The position numbers and the translations under genes are program-made. A stretch of 43,816 bases of DNA from CACPJA01 sp964629335 (GTDB lineage Bacteria > Pseudomonadota > Gammaproteobacteria > Steroidobacterales > UBA11654). Shown one piece after another: positions 23,835 to 32,158 of the stretch. Under the pieces are notes generated by a model. It saw only the letters and a list, made by a program, of their open reading frames with translations, searched no databases and was not told the DNA's origin. Location of the stretch: contig CAZVRH010000009.1 of assembly GCA_964629335.1 (NCBI GenBank), forward strand, positions 1 through 43,816, given 5' to 3'. Every line of letters begins with the position of its first letter. Within the stretch, counting starts at the first letter, position 1.

Positions 23835-25121
23835 TTGAGCGATGACATTCCGCTAGAACTATTATTTTTCGTTCTAGCCATACTTTTAATATTATCAGCA
23901 TTCTTTTCTGGTACAGAAACTGCTCTAATGCGTGTCAATAAATACCGCATCAGACACTTAGCAAGAAAAGGTAACAAAAACGCTGTTTTAGCTGAAAAAC
24001 TTCTTAAGCAACCAGAAAAATTGATTGCATTTATTCTCTTTGGGAATAACTTGGTTAATTTTGTTGCTGCATCCATTGTTGGAGTAATTTCAATGGAAAT
24101 TGGAGGTCCCACAGGAGTTGCCATAGGAACTATCCTTTTAACTATTGTGGTATTACTGATTGCAGAATCCCCCCCCAAAACACTAGCTGCTTTGTTTCCT
24201 GAGAAAATCGCACTTCCTGCTACTCGATTTTATTATCCAATGGTAAGAATATTTAAGCCATTATATTTTTTCATAAATTTCTTTACCAATATCATCCTAA
24301 AGTTACTAGGAACTCAACCGGATAAAACCGATGAAAGATTGTCGATTGACCAACTAAAAACACTGATCAGCGATGGAATGACCAAAACTTCCATTGATAG
24401 GCAAAAAATAATGATGGGTGTTTTGGATCTTGGGAATGTTACTGTCGAAGACATTATGCTTCCACATAATGAAATAATAGGTATAGATTTAAATGCGTCA
24501 AATCAATCTAACCGCAGAATTATTGAAGCTAATGTCCATTCATCTCTACCTGTTTACAAAGATGTTCTTGATAATATAAAAGGTGTATTAAATCTTAATG
24601 AGTTCTTGAAAGATATCGACCTTGCTTTATATAACAATGATTTAATAAGAAGTTATATACAAAAAGCATATTTCATCCCTGAAAAAACTTCACTTAGTCA
24701 ACAGCTAGTTGAATTTAGAAATAACAATCAAAAAACAGGGTTTGCTGTTGACGAATACGGAAATATTCAGGGCTTAATTACTATTGAAGATATCTTTGAA
24801 GAAATTGTTGGTGATTACCTAGAAGAAACAAAAAAATTAAACAAAGAGATGAGGCCTAAAAAAGTTAATGATTACTTTTTAGTTAATGCTTCATCAAATA
24901 TAAGAGTGCTCAATAAAATGATGGACTGGGATATACCAGTAGATGAGGCTAAAACTATAAATGGGGCAATTCTAGAAAAACTTGGTTATATACCAGAAGT
25001 AGACTTTGAATTTAAGCTCGGCGACTACTTATTTACTATTATCAGCACCAAAGGAAATGCTGTTGAATCTGTTAAAGTTAAGAATATAAAGGAAGATTAT
25101 AAATTAAAGGTTGTATCCTAG
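23835..25121 (+). CDS. CorB/CNNM-type hemolysin-domain membrane protein (DUF21, CBS pair, CorC_HlyC)
   Basis: A 428-residue inner-membrane protein. The TTG start at 23835 is supported by an AGGAG site ten bases upstream. The N-terminal DUF21 domain has hydrophobic segments at about residues 5-27, 62-88 and 92-112; GTETALMRVNKYRIRHLARKG and PPKTLAALFPEKIA are typical. A CBS pair follows (VEDIMLPHNEIIGIDL to VDEYGNIQGLITIEDIFEEIVGD) and then a CorC_HlyC domain. CNNM/CorB proteins are linked to magnesium export or homeostasis; that role is inferred. E. coli yfjD lies near ffh and rpsP, so the location is conserved. A run of eight C residues near 24169-24176 is in frame. Confidence 0.9.
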   Translation: MSDDIPLELLFFVLAILLILSAFFSGTETALMRVNKYRIRHLARKGNKNAVLAEKLLKQPEKLIAFILFGNNLVNFVAASIVGVISMEIGGPTGVAIGTILLTIVVLLIAESPPKTLAALFPEKIALPATRFYYPMVRIFKPLYFFINFFTNIILKLLGTQPDKTDERLSIDQLKTLISDGMTKTSIDRQKIMMGVLDLGNVTVEDIMLPHNEIIGIDLNASNQSNRRIIEANVHSSLPVYKDVLDNIKGVLNLNEFLKDIDLALYNNDLIRSYIQKAYFIPEKTSLSQQLVEFRNNNQKTGFAVDEYGNIQGLITIEDIFEEIVGDYLEETKKLNKEMRPKKVNDYFLVNASSNIRVLNKMMDWDIPVDEAKTINGAILEKLGYIPEVDFEFKLGDYLFTIISTKGNAVESVKVKNIKEDYKLKVVS

Positions 25122-26503
25122 ATTTGATCTACCTGAGGCACATAGTTGTCAAACCTAGTATGCTTGCCCACAAATGTGAGAAGAAATTGATCGGTCTTCC
25201 CATTCCTTTGTTTTGCAACATTTATTAATGCAATGCCTTTTTTGTCTGTATCTGGATCGTAAACCTCTTCCCTGTATATAAATGCAATAAGGTCTGCATC
25301 CTGCTCAATTGCTCCTGACTCTCTTAGATCTGACATTTGTGGTTGCTTATCAGTTCGCTGTTCAACACTTCTATTCAATTGTGATAAGGCTATAATAGGT
25401 ATATCCAATTCTCTAGCTAGAGCTTTTAGGTTTCTAGAAATCTCTGATATTTCAGTTGCCCTATTTTCCTTATTTCCATGAACTGACATAAGTTGAAGGT
25501 AATCAATAACAATCAGAGATAATCCCTTCTCTCTTTGAAGCCTTCTTGCTCTTGCTCTAAGCTCTATTGGTGTCAATGAAGGGGTATCATCAATATATAT
25601 GGGAGCATTTTTCATTAGTTGAATTGCACTATCTACCCTATTCCAGTCTCTTTCTTCTAGTTGTCCAGTCTTTATGGAGTATGAGTTAACACTACCTAAT
25701 GAAGAGATCATTCTTTGGGCTAAAGCACTCGCTGACATTTCCATGCTAAATATAGCCACTGGATTCTTTTCTTCAGATAGTGCAGCATGCTCTGCGATAT
25801 TCAGTGCAAATGCTGTCTTACCCATCGAGGGTCTGCCGGCAATAATAATTAATTCCCCTTTTTGGAGTCCAGCTGTTAATTCATCTAATTTTTTAAACCC
25901 TGTTGACACGCCGGTGAGGTTTCCTTTGCCTTGGGATCTCTTATCTAATTCTTGATAAGTTTGTTTAACAAGATCAGTCATCTCTGCGAACACCATATTA
26001 CGATTGCCTCTTTCAGCAATTTCAAAAATATGGGACTCTGCTATATCGACTAACTCAGAGGGTGTCTTTCCATCAGGATTACAGGCGCTTTGTGCTATTT
26101 CAGAGCTAACCTGTATAAGTTCTCTTAAAAGCGCTTTCTCTCTTATAATTTTTGCATATTCGGTGATATTTGAGTTACCTGCGGTACTGTCAAGGATTTC
26201 GCCTAAATACTCTAAAGAAGGTTTAGGTTCAAAATCAGTTGATGAATCCAAGTAATCTGAAACTGTAACGATATCAGAAACTTTTGAGTCCTCTGATAAA
26301 GTTTGTATCACTTTAAAAACCTGCTTATTTTCAGGTTGGTAAAAATCTCTTTCTGAAACTATGTCGGCAATTTTGTCATAGGCTTGATTGTCATAATCAC
26401 GAAGTAAACCACCAATAAGTGCAGCCTCTGCATGAATGGAATAGGGTTCTTCTAATTTACCTAAGGATTGTATATTTTGTTTGGATTCAGCTGCCTTTGC
26501 CAT
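25118..26503 (-). CDS. dnaB: Replicative DNA helicase DnaB
   Basis: A 461-residue hexameric helicase that unwinds DNA at the replication fork. The N-terminal primase-binding domain begins PYSIHAEAALIGGLLRDYD. The RecA-like domain has Walker A GRPSMGKTAFALN around residue 220, Walker B LIVIDYLQLMS, and the DLRESGAIEQDADLIAFIYRE segment. No intein is present. It is the last gene of the rpsF-rpsR-rplI-dnaB run, directly abutting rplI, and converges with the CorB-type gene (4-bp overlap). Confidence 0.97.
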   Translation of the reverse strand: MAKAAESKQNIQSLGKLEEPYSIHAEAALIGGLLRDYDNQAYDKIADIVSERDFYQPENKQVFKVIQTLSEDSKVSDIVTVSDYLDSSTDFEPKPSLEYLGEILDSTAGNSNITEYAKIIREKALLRELIQVSSEIAQSACNPDGKTPSELVDIAESHIFEIAERGNRNMVFAEMTDLVKQTYQELDKRSQGKGNLTGVSTGFKKLDELTAGLQKGELIIIAGRPSMGKTAFALNIAEHAALSEEKNPVAIFSMEMSASALAQRMISSLGSVNSYSIKTGQLEERDWNRVDSAIQLMKNAPIYIDDTPSLTPIELRARARRLQREKGLSLIVIDYLQLMSVHGNKENRATEISEISRNLKALARELDIPIIALSQLNRSVEQRTDKQPQMSDLRESGAIEQDADLIAFIYREEVYDPDTDKKGIALINVAKQRNGKTDQFLLTFVGKHTRFDNYVPQVDQI

Positions 26504-27043
26504 TTATTCTGATTCTTCGACGATTTCATTTTCATTAATAGGACTATCGATATTATCGTCTTCCTCTTCAGAATCCAAAGTATTTTTTATAGCTACCTCT
26601 CCACCAACAATTTCAACATTAATTTTTACCTGTATTTCAGGATGAAATAGAAGATTGACCTCATGCTGACCTATCGTTTTAATTGTTCCATCAGGTAAAT
26701 TAATTAAACTTCTCTCTAGCTCTAAGCCCTTATCTTTAGCAGCGTTAGCTATATCTACAGTACCGATAGATCCATATAAGGTACCTTCCTCAGTGACATT
26801 AGCTTTTATGGTTAATGATAAATTTTCAAATTTAGAAGACTGCTGCTTCAAAAGGGTTAGTTCTTCTTCTTGCTTGCGCTTTAGTTGTTCTTTTTGTGCC
26901 TCAAGAATTTCAAGATTTTCTTTAGTTGCAAATGCTGCTTTACCCTTAGGAACCAGAAAATTTCTCCCATAACCAGGTTTGACTTTTACTACATCTCCTA
27001 TTTTTCCGAGATTTTGTATATCTTCTTTTAATATAACTTCCAT
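26504..27043 (-). CDS. rplI: Ribosomal protein L9 with acidic C-terminal extension
   Basis: A 179-residue L9. The N-terminal domain is canonical (MEVILKEDIQNLGKIGDVVKVKPGYGRNFLVPKG), then the long connecting helix (about 45-75) and the C-terminal domain ending near NVEIVGGEVA. E. coli L9 has 149 residues; here about 25-30 extra acidic residues follow (SEEEDDNIDSPINENEIVEESE). Similar tails are found on S6 and S16 in this window. It lies 14 bp after rpsR and directly abuts dnaB. Confidence 0.95.
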   Translation of the reverse strand: MEVILKEDIQNLGKIGDVVKVKPGYGRNFLVPKGKAAFATKENLEILEAQKEQLKRKQEEELTLLKQQSSKFENLSLTIKANVTEEGTLYGSIGTVDIANAAKDKGLELERSLINLPDGTIKTIGQHEVNLLFHPEIQVKINVEIVGGEVAIKNTLDSEEEDDNIDSPINENEIVEESE

Positions 27044-27057
27044 TTTTAAAACCTAGA

Positions 27058-27324
27058 TTAAGAATGTTGATCTGTGTAGGGCAATAAAGCTAAGAATCTT
27101 GCTCTCTTAATAGCGACAGCTAATTGTTTCTGATAATGACTCTTCGTGCCCGTAATTCTGCTCGGAATAATTTTCCCAGTTTCAGTAATGTATTTTTTTA
27201 AAATATCAAGGTCTTTGTAGTCAATTTGCTCAATTCCTTGAGCTGTAAATAGACAATATCTATTTTTATTTCGATTTATATTCTTTCTACGTTTAAAGCC
27301 TTTCTTACTCTTTGCTCTTTTCAT
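27058..27324 (-). CDS. rpsR: Ribosomal protein S18
   Basis: An 88-residue S18 with the hallmark QIDYKDLDILKKYITETGKI, PSRITGTKSHYQKQLAVAIKRARFLALLPY. The N-terminus is about ten residues longer and Lys/Arg-rich. The start lies inside the end of rpsF (20-bp overlap), so the pair that binds as an S6:S18 dimer is translationally coupled. No priB gene lies between rpsF and rpsR, unlike E. coli. Confidence 0.96.
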   Translation of the reverse strand: MKRAKSKKGFKRRKNINRNKNRYCLFTAQGIEQIDYKDLDILKKYITETGKIIPSRITGTKSHYQKQLAVAIKRARFLALLPYTDQHS

Positions 27325-27826
27325 CTTCTTTTTCCGTTATCTCATTAGGTTGTTCTGAATTTTCCTCAGTATCAGATTCTGGTTTTTCGTCTTCAGATAC
27401 TGTTTCAGCTTGATCATTAGTAACTTGTTTTTCTGGTTTTTCTGATTTCTCTCTCTTTTCCTTGTTAACTTTTACAGCGTCTCTTTTTTTAACTTCACTG
27501 TCTTTGTTATTTGCAAGAAACAATTTGGACGGTTCTATTTCAGCTTTGGTAGTTTTAACTAAAAGATGTCTCAATATAGAGTCATTAAATTTAAACGAAG
27601 CTTCTAGCTCTTTTATGACCTGATCATCACATTCTATGTTCATTATAACATAATGCGCTTTGTGCATATTCTGGATAGTATAAGCCAGTTGTAGTCTACC
27701 GATATTCTCAACACGGTGTACATTTCCGTTCGATTTCTTAACGGTTTCCTGATAGCGAGTTAACATCTCAGGAACTTGGTCACTTTGATCTGGATGAACC
27801 AGAAGTACTAATTCGTAATGTCTCAT
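27305..27826 (-). CDS. rpsF: Ribosomal protein S6 with long acidic/lysine tail
   Basis: A 173-residue S6. The ferredoxin-like core is standard (MRHYELVLLVHPDQSDQVPEM, RLQLAYTIQNMHKAHYVIMNIECDD, NDSILRHLLVK) and ends near residue 100. About 70 residues of charged low-complexity sequence follow, basic then acidic (KVNKEKREKSEKPEK, then SEDEKPESDTEENSEQP). E. coli S6 is glutamylated at its C-terminus, so an acidic S6 tail has a precedent, but this one is genetically encoded and long. It heads the rpsF-rpsR-rplI-dnaB unit. Confidence 0.94.
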   Translation of the reverse strand: MRHYELVLLVHPDQSDQVPEMLTRYQETVKKSNGNVHRVENIGRLQLAYTIQNMHKAHYVIMNIECDDQVIKELEASFKFNDSILRHLLVKTTKAEIEPSKLFLANNKDSEVKKRDAVKVNKEKREKSEKPEKQVTNDQAETVSEDEKPESDTEENSEQPNEITEKEDEKSKE

Positions 27827-27846
27827 TCTCTTACCTTTTGGTTAAA

Positions 27847-27874
27847 GCCACCTCATAGATACTATAAGTGCAGC
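27847..27874 (-). promoter_or_regulatory. Interrupted hairpin in the rpsF leader
   Basis: In the 5' leader on the minus strand, GC and CAC pair with GTG and GC, and ATAG pairs with CTAT, forming an interrupted stem with small bulges and a TAT loop just upstream of the rpsF ribosome site. The S6:S18 complex binds a leader RNA hairpin in many bacteria. The CCG element I would expect in that motif is not seen, so the assignment is tentative. Confidence 0.25.
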
Positions 27875-27897
27875 AAGGTTAATAAATATAGATCGCG

Positions 27898-27926
27898 ATC
27901 CTACTAAAATTATTAAAAATATTCAA
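27898..27926 (-). promoter_or_regulatory. Candidate rpsF promoter with GC-rich discriminator
   Basis: Minus strand: TTGAAT (27926-27921), 17 bp, TAGGAT (27903-27898), followed at once by CGCGATC. The palindrome GATCGCGATC at 27891-27900 overlaps the end of the -10 and the predicted start site. The GC-rich stretch just after the -10 is like that at rpsP. Confidence 0.4.
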
Positions 27927-27927
27927 A

Positions 27928-28683
27928 CTAAATACTTTCTCTCTGTCTGATTGCCTCATAAAGAAGCACACCACAAGAAACAGAAACATTTAAACTATCA
28001 ACCTCTCCATTGATAGGGATAGAGACAATATAATCGCATTTCTTTGTGGTTAGCTGTCTCATTCCTTTAGCCTCAGAACCCATTATCATTGCAATACTGT
28101 CTCTATAATTAATGGTTTTATAGTCAACCTTACTCGTTCCCGAAGTTCCGCATATCCAAAAACCTATATTTTTTAACTTATCTATAAACTGAGACAAATT
28201 AGAGATAACAGCTATGTTTGTTAATTCAGATGCTCCTGATGAAATTTTGCTAATTACCGGGTTATCTATGTTAATTCTATTTTTAGAAACTACCACCATA
28301 TCTACACCTGCTGCATTTGCTGTTCTCATGCAAGCTCCTATATTCCGAGGATCATCAAGATCATCCAAGACAAGAACTAGTGGTTTTTCAGCTGCTTGTA
28401 AATAATCGATTGCTGTTTTTGAATTAAAGTAATTTCTTTGAATTATTTCAGCAACAATACCCTGGTTTTTTTCTGTTGTGCTGATTTTCTGAAGATAATC
28501 TTTCGAAGCACTCGATATTGACAACTCTTTGTGTCTGGCCTCATTGATTATATTTTTGATTCTAGGGTTCTTACTCTCTTCTAAGTAATATATTTGAGAA
28601 ATCCTAGCCGGATGGTGTTCAAGGGTTTCTGCAACAGTATTAATTCCGTAGATAAAAGCCTTTCTAAGCATCGAATACGTCAT
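27928..28683 (-). CDS. rlmB: 23S rRNA (guanosine2251-2'-O)-methyltransferase RlmB
   Basis: A 251-residue SPOUT/TrmH-family RNA methyltransferase. The N-terminal substrate-binding domain starts KAFIYGINTVAETLEHHPARI; the catalytic domain has LVLDDLDDPRNIGACMRTANAAG, SSGASELTNIAV, MIMGSEAKGMR and the knot segment IPINGEVDSLNVSVSCGVLLYE. Two starts are possible: 28683 (20-bp overlap with purA) or 28671 (ATGCTTAG, 8-bp overlap); the latter gives MLRKAFIYG, closer to the usual N-terminus. Neither has a clear ribosome site. Confidence 0.94.
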   Translation of the reverse strand: MTYSMLRKAFIYGINTVAETLEHHPARISQIYYLEESKNPRIKNIINEARHKELSISSASKDYLQKISTTEKNQGIVAEIIQRNYFNSKTAIDYLQAAEKPLVLVLDDLDDPRNIGACMRTANAAGVDMVVVSKNRINIDNPVISKISSGASELTNIAVISNLSQFIDKLKNIGFWICGTSGTSKVDYKTINYRDSIAMIMGSEAKGMRQLTTKKCDYIVSIPINGEVDSLNVSVSCGVLLYEAIRQRESI

Positions 28684-29959
28684 CTAGTATTATAATATCT
28701 TTCCTATCAGGACCTGTTGATATTAAAGAAACTTTAATTGAAAGATATTCCTCTATAGAAGAAATAAAAATTTTAGCTTGATCAGGTAAATCTTCGTAAC
28801 TTGTTATACCTGATGTCTTTTCTTTCCAACCATCAAAGGTTTTATAAATTGGTCTGCATTGTTCTAAATTTTCCTCACTATCATTAGGCATTATTGAATA
28901 GATATTTCCCGATAGGTCGTACTCTGTTGCCACTCTAATTTCTTTTAACCCATCTAAAACATCTAGTTTTGTCAAACATAAGTGTGAAATTGAGTTATTC
29001 ACTATCGCTTTTCTTAAGGCCACTAAATCAAGCCATCCGCATCTCCTAGGTCGCCCTGTGGTTGCCCCAAACTCTACACCTACGTCAGCCAAATGTTTTC
29101 CGTCATTATCATTTAGTTCAGTAGGAAAAGGACCTGAACCAACTCGAGTAGTATAAGCTTTGGTTATCCCAAGAATATTGTTCAATACTCCAGGTCCGAC
29201 ACCAGATCCGATAGATGCTGCACCTGCAACAGTGTTTGAAGATGTAACAAAAGGATAGGTACCATGATCAATATCCAGCATACTTCCTTGAGCACCTTCA
29301 AAAAGCACTTTCGCATTTTTATCTAAGAGATTGTTTATCTCGAGAGAAGTGTCATTAATAAAAGGTTCAACTTTTGAAGCATATGATAGCCATAAATTCT
29401 CTACCTCTCCAACATCCTCAGTTTGACTATGGAAGAGTTTATCAAGTAAGAAATTATGATATTCCATTAAGCCGTGAAGCTTTTCACTGAATTTATTTGG
29501 ATCTAGAAGATCAATAATGTGAATTGATCGCCTACCAACTTTGTCCTCATATGCTGGACCAATACCCCTCCCGGTCGTTCCTATGGCTTTATTACCCAGT
29601 GATTTTTCTCTAGCCTCATCTAATCGTATGTGAGTAGGAAGTATTAACGGACAACGAGCACTAATAAGAAGACTATCGTTTAAATTAACTCCTTTGTTGC
29701 TGAGTGACTCTATTTCTTGGAGTAGTGTCGGGATATGCAAAACAACGCCATTGCCTATAATACAGCTGACATTATTAAATATTCCAGAAGGTATTAGATG
29801 TAGAACGGTTTTTTCACCATTAATAACTAGAGTATGTCCGGCATTATGTCCACCTTGAAAACGAACAACTGCCTCTGCTTGTTTGGTGAGATAATCAATT
29901 ACTTTGCCTTTACCTTCATCTCCCCATTGAGCACCGATAACAACTAATGAATTACTCAA
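28664..29959 (-). CDS. purA: Adenylosuccinate synthetase PurA
   Basis: A 431-residue GTP-dependent enzyme joining IMP and aspartate in AMP synthesis. Motifs are VVIGAQWGDEGKGKVIDYL, RFQGGHNAGHTLV, GTTGRGIGPAYEDKVGR, FEGAQGSMLDIDHGTYPFVTSSN and GATTGRPRRCGWLD. Length equals E. coli PurA (432). It follows the yjeT-like gene by 12 bp, preserving the hflK-hflC-yjeT-purA-rlmB order. Confidence 0.97.
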   Translation of the reverse strand: MSNSLVVIGAQWGDEGKGKVIDYLTKQAEAVVRFQGGHNAGHTLVINGEKTVLHLIPSGIFNNVSCIIGNGVVLHIPTLLQEIESLSNKGVNLNDSLLISARCPLILPTHIRLDEAREKSLGNKAIGTTGRGIGPAYEDKVGRRSIHIIDLLDPNKFSEKLHGLMEYHNFLLDKLFHSQTEDVGEVENLWLSYASKVEPFINDTSLEINNLLDKNAKVLFEGAQGSMLDIDHGTYPFVTSSNTVAGAASIGSGVGPGVLNNILGITKAYTTRVGSGPFPTELNDNDGKHLADVGVEFGATTGRPRRCGWLDLVALRKAIVNNSISHLCLTKLDVLDGLKEIRVATEYDLSGNIYSIMPNDSEENLEQCRPIYKTFDGWKEKTSGITSYEDLPDQAKIFISSIEEYLSIKVSLISTGPDRKDIIILDDVFDA

Positions 29960-29971
29960 TTTACATATCTC

Positions 29972-30157
29972 TTATATAAAATTAAGAATAATTACCCCAA
30001 GAATGATCAATGTGAATCCTATTAATCTAACCACATTATCATCAACCTCAAGCATTTGAAGTAATAGACTTTTATAAAACTTTGGTGAAATAAAAGGGAG
30101 TAAGCCTTCAAGTATTAGAAAACAAGCAATGGCAATAAATAATACCTCGTAACCCAT
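29972..30157 (-). CDS. Small DUF2065 membrane protein (YjeT-like)
   Basis: A 61-residue protein made of two hydrophobic helices (about 3-22 and 43-61) linked by a loop, SPKFYKSLLLQMLEVDDNVVRLIGF, typical of DUF2065. E. coli yjeT occupies the same position between hflC and purA. Function is unknown. It lies 14 bp after hflC. Confidence 0.85.
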   Translation of the reverse strand: MGYEVLFIAIACFLILEGLLPFISPKFYKSLLLQMLEVDDNVVRLIGFTLIILGVIILNFI

Positions 30158-30171
30158 CCTGTTGGTATTAC

Positions 30172-31035
30172 CTACTCTTCCGGTGACTGGTTTTTTAAAT
30201 ACTTAAAGAAATCACCCTCTCCATCCAAAACCAAAATATCATTGGAAGTGCCAATGGAATTCTTATACGCCTGGATGCTGCGATAAAACGAGTAAAACTC
30301 TTTGTCCTGATTATAAGCTGAGGCATAGATATTAGCTGAAGTAGCATCACCTTCACCTCTTATTTTCTGTGAATCTCTATAAGCATTGGCAAGAATTACT
30401 GTTCTTTCTCGATCTGCTCCTGCTCTTATTTTTGTCGCAGATTCACTTCCCTCTGCTCTAAGTTCAGAAGCAATTCTTGCCCGTTCCTGCCTCATTCTAT
30501 TGTAAACAGACTCACTTACTTCATCAGAGAGCTCGATTTTTTTGACACGAACATCAATGAGATTAATGCCCAAGGCTTGTGCGTTCATTGCTGCATCACT
30601 GAGCATTTCTGACATAATCTCTCTTCGTTCTTTAGAGACTACCTCTATAACAGTTCTTTTAGCAAATTCTGATCTGATTCCATCTTTTACAGTTTCAAGG
30701 AGTCGTTGAGATGCGACAAGTTCGTCTCCTCCAGTTGCACGATAATAGTCTTGAGGGTTAGCTATTTTCCATTTTATAAAAAAATCAACATAAAGATTTT
30801 TCTTTTCAGCTGTTAAAAATAATTCCTGAGGATTATTAATGGTTAATATTTGTTTTGAGTATTTTTGAACATTATTAACAAATGGTGTTTTAAAATGCAG
30901 TCCAGGTTCGTAATCACTCTTTATAATCTCACCAAATCTAAATTTAAGAGCATGTTCTCGTTCATCAACAGTAAACAAAGTGTTAGCAATAACCACAAAA
31001 ATAAAAATAAGTATAAATAAAAATATATTTCTCAT
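30172..31035 (-). CDS. hflC: FtsH protease modulator HflC
   Basis: A 287-residue SPFH/prohibitin-family protein anchored by one N-terminal helix (IFLFILIFIFVVIANTLF). The SPFH domain includes VDEREHALKFRFGEI, EPGLHFKTPFVNNV and DFFIKWKIANPQDYYRATGG, followed by an alanine/glutamate-rich helix (RIASELRAEGSESATKIRAGA). With HflK it forms the large periplasmic cage around FtsH. Its start shares a base with the hflK stop. Confidence 0.95.
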   Translation of the reverse strand: MRNIFLFILIFIFVVIANTLFTVDEREHALKFRFGEIIKSDYEPGLHFKTPFVNNVQKYSKQILTINNPQELFLTAEKKNLYVDFFIKWKIANPQDYYRATGGDELVASQRLLETVKDGIRSEFAKRTVIEVVSKERREIMSEMLSDAAMNAQALGINLIDVRVKKIELSDEVSESVYNRMRQERARIASELRAEGSESATKIRAGADRERTVILANAYRDSQKIRGEGDATSANIYASAYNQDKEFYSFYRSIQAYKNSIGTSNDILVLDGEGDFFKYLKNQSPEE

Positions 31036-32144
31036 TATCTGACCCTCCTCATCCTAGAATCTTGATTTTGATTCTGTGGTGGTAAATTATTATTTGAAGA
31101 ATTTGAAGGAGGATTAGTGAGTGTCTGATCTTTCTTGTTTTGCTCAAGTAACTTATCAATAGGCAAATATATTAAATTGCCACTTCCTTCTGAATCCATC
31201 AAAACCTTGTTTGAATTAGAGTAAACACTCTCTATAGCTTCTATATAGAGTCGATCACGTGTAACTTGTGGCGCTAGCTGGTATTCAACTAATAGCTTGT
31301 TAAAGCGATCAGCATCACCCTCTGAGTCAGCAATTACTTTATCTTTATAGGCTTCTGCTTCTTGGAGCATTCTTGCTGCCTCACCTCTGGCTTTAGGAAC
31401 TATATCGTTCGCATAAGCATCAGCTTCAAACGAGTATCTCTCTTTATCTTCTCTTGCTTTAATTGCATCTTGGACAGCGTCCTCAACTTGAAGAGGAAAA
31501 TTCGCATCTTGAAGATTAACTTTGTTTATTGAAATTCCAGTTCCATATTCATCCAAGGTTCTCTGAATTAAATCTTGAGTTCGGACTGCGATTTCGCTTC
31601 TACCTTCGGTTAAAATGAAATCTAACTTGGTTTTACCGGCAACTTCCCTAATAGCACTTTCGCTGACTTCGCTCAAAGTTTCTTCTGCATCTCTCACATT
31701 AAATAAGTAGTCTGTGGGGTTGGTCAGCCTGTATTGAACCACTAGATCGACTACAATTATATTCTCGTCAGATGTCAGCATTGTTGTCTGCTGCTTAAAT
31801 CGATTAACCACATTTACATTGACAATTTCAACAGACTCAATAGGCCATGGTATATGCCATTTCAAGCCAGGTGGGGTCGTTTTAGTGTATTCTCCAAATC
31901 TAAGAACAACTCCTCTTTCTGAATCGTCTACTTGGTATAATCCTGTGAGTATCCATAAAAATAAGCCCATTAAAATCAACAAAGAGGAAGGCGGTCCTTT
32001 TCGTGTTTTTCCACTGCTGGCTTTACCTCCAAAAAGTTGATTGAAGCGTTTCTGCCACTCGTCAACTATTTGATCCAAATCAGGTGGTTGGTTCTTATTG
32101 GGATCCCATGGAGATTTACCATTTCCTTGATCATTAAATGCCAT
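31035..32144 (-). CDS. hflK: FtsH protease modulator HflK
   Basis: A 369-residue partner of HflC. The Gly/Pro-rich cytoplasmic N-terminus (GNGKSPWDPNKNQPPDLDQI) is followed by one transmembrane helix (SLLILMGLFLWILTGLY, about 52-68) and the SPFH domain (DDSERGVVLRFGEYTKTTPPG). The C-terminus is Asn/Gln/Pro-rich (NPPSNSSNNNLPPQNQNQ) and ends RMRRVR. The gene is 14 bp after hflX. Confidence 0.96.
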   Translation of the reverse strand: MAFNDQGNGKSPWDPNKNQPPDLDQIVDEWQKRFNQLFGGKASSGKTRKGPPSSLLILMGLFLWILTGLYQVDDSERGVVLRFGEYTKTTPPGLKWHIPWPIESVEIVNVNVVNRFKQQTTMLTSDENIIVVDLVVQYRLTNPTDYLFNVRDAEETLSEVSESAIREVAGKTKLDFILTEGRSEIAVRTQDLIQRTLDEYGTGISINKVNLQDANFPLQVEDAVQDAIKAREDKERYSFEADAYANDIVPKARGEAARMLQEAEAYKDKVIADSEGDADRFNKLLVEYQLAPQVTRDRLYIEAIESVYSNSNKVLMDSEGSGNLIYLPIDKLLEQNKKDQTLTNPPSNSSNNNLPPQNQNQDSRMRRVR

Positions 32145-32158
32145 CGTTTCTATAACTC

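Noticed and set aside
24165..24185. Run of eight C residues in the CorB-type gene as a possible frameshift
   Set aside because: The frame is intact through it (ESPPKTLAALFPEK) and downstream domains are in the same frame.
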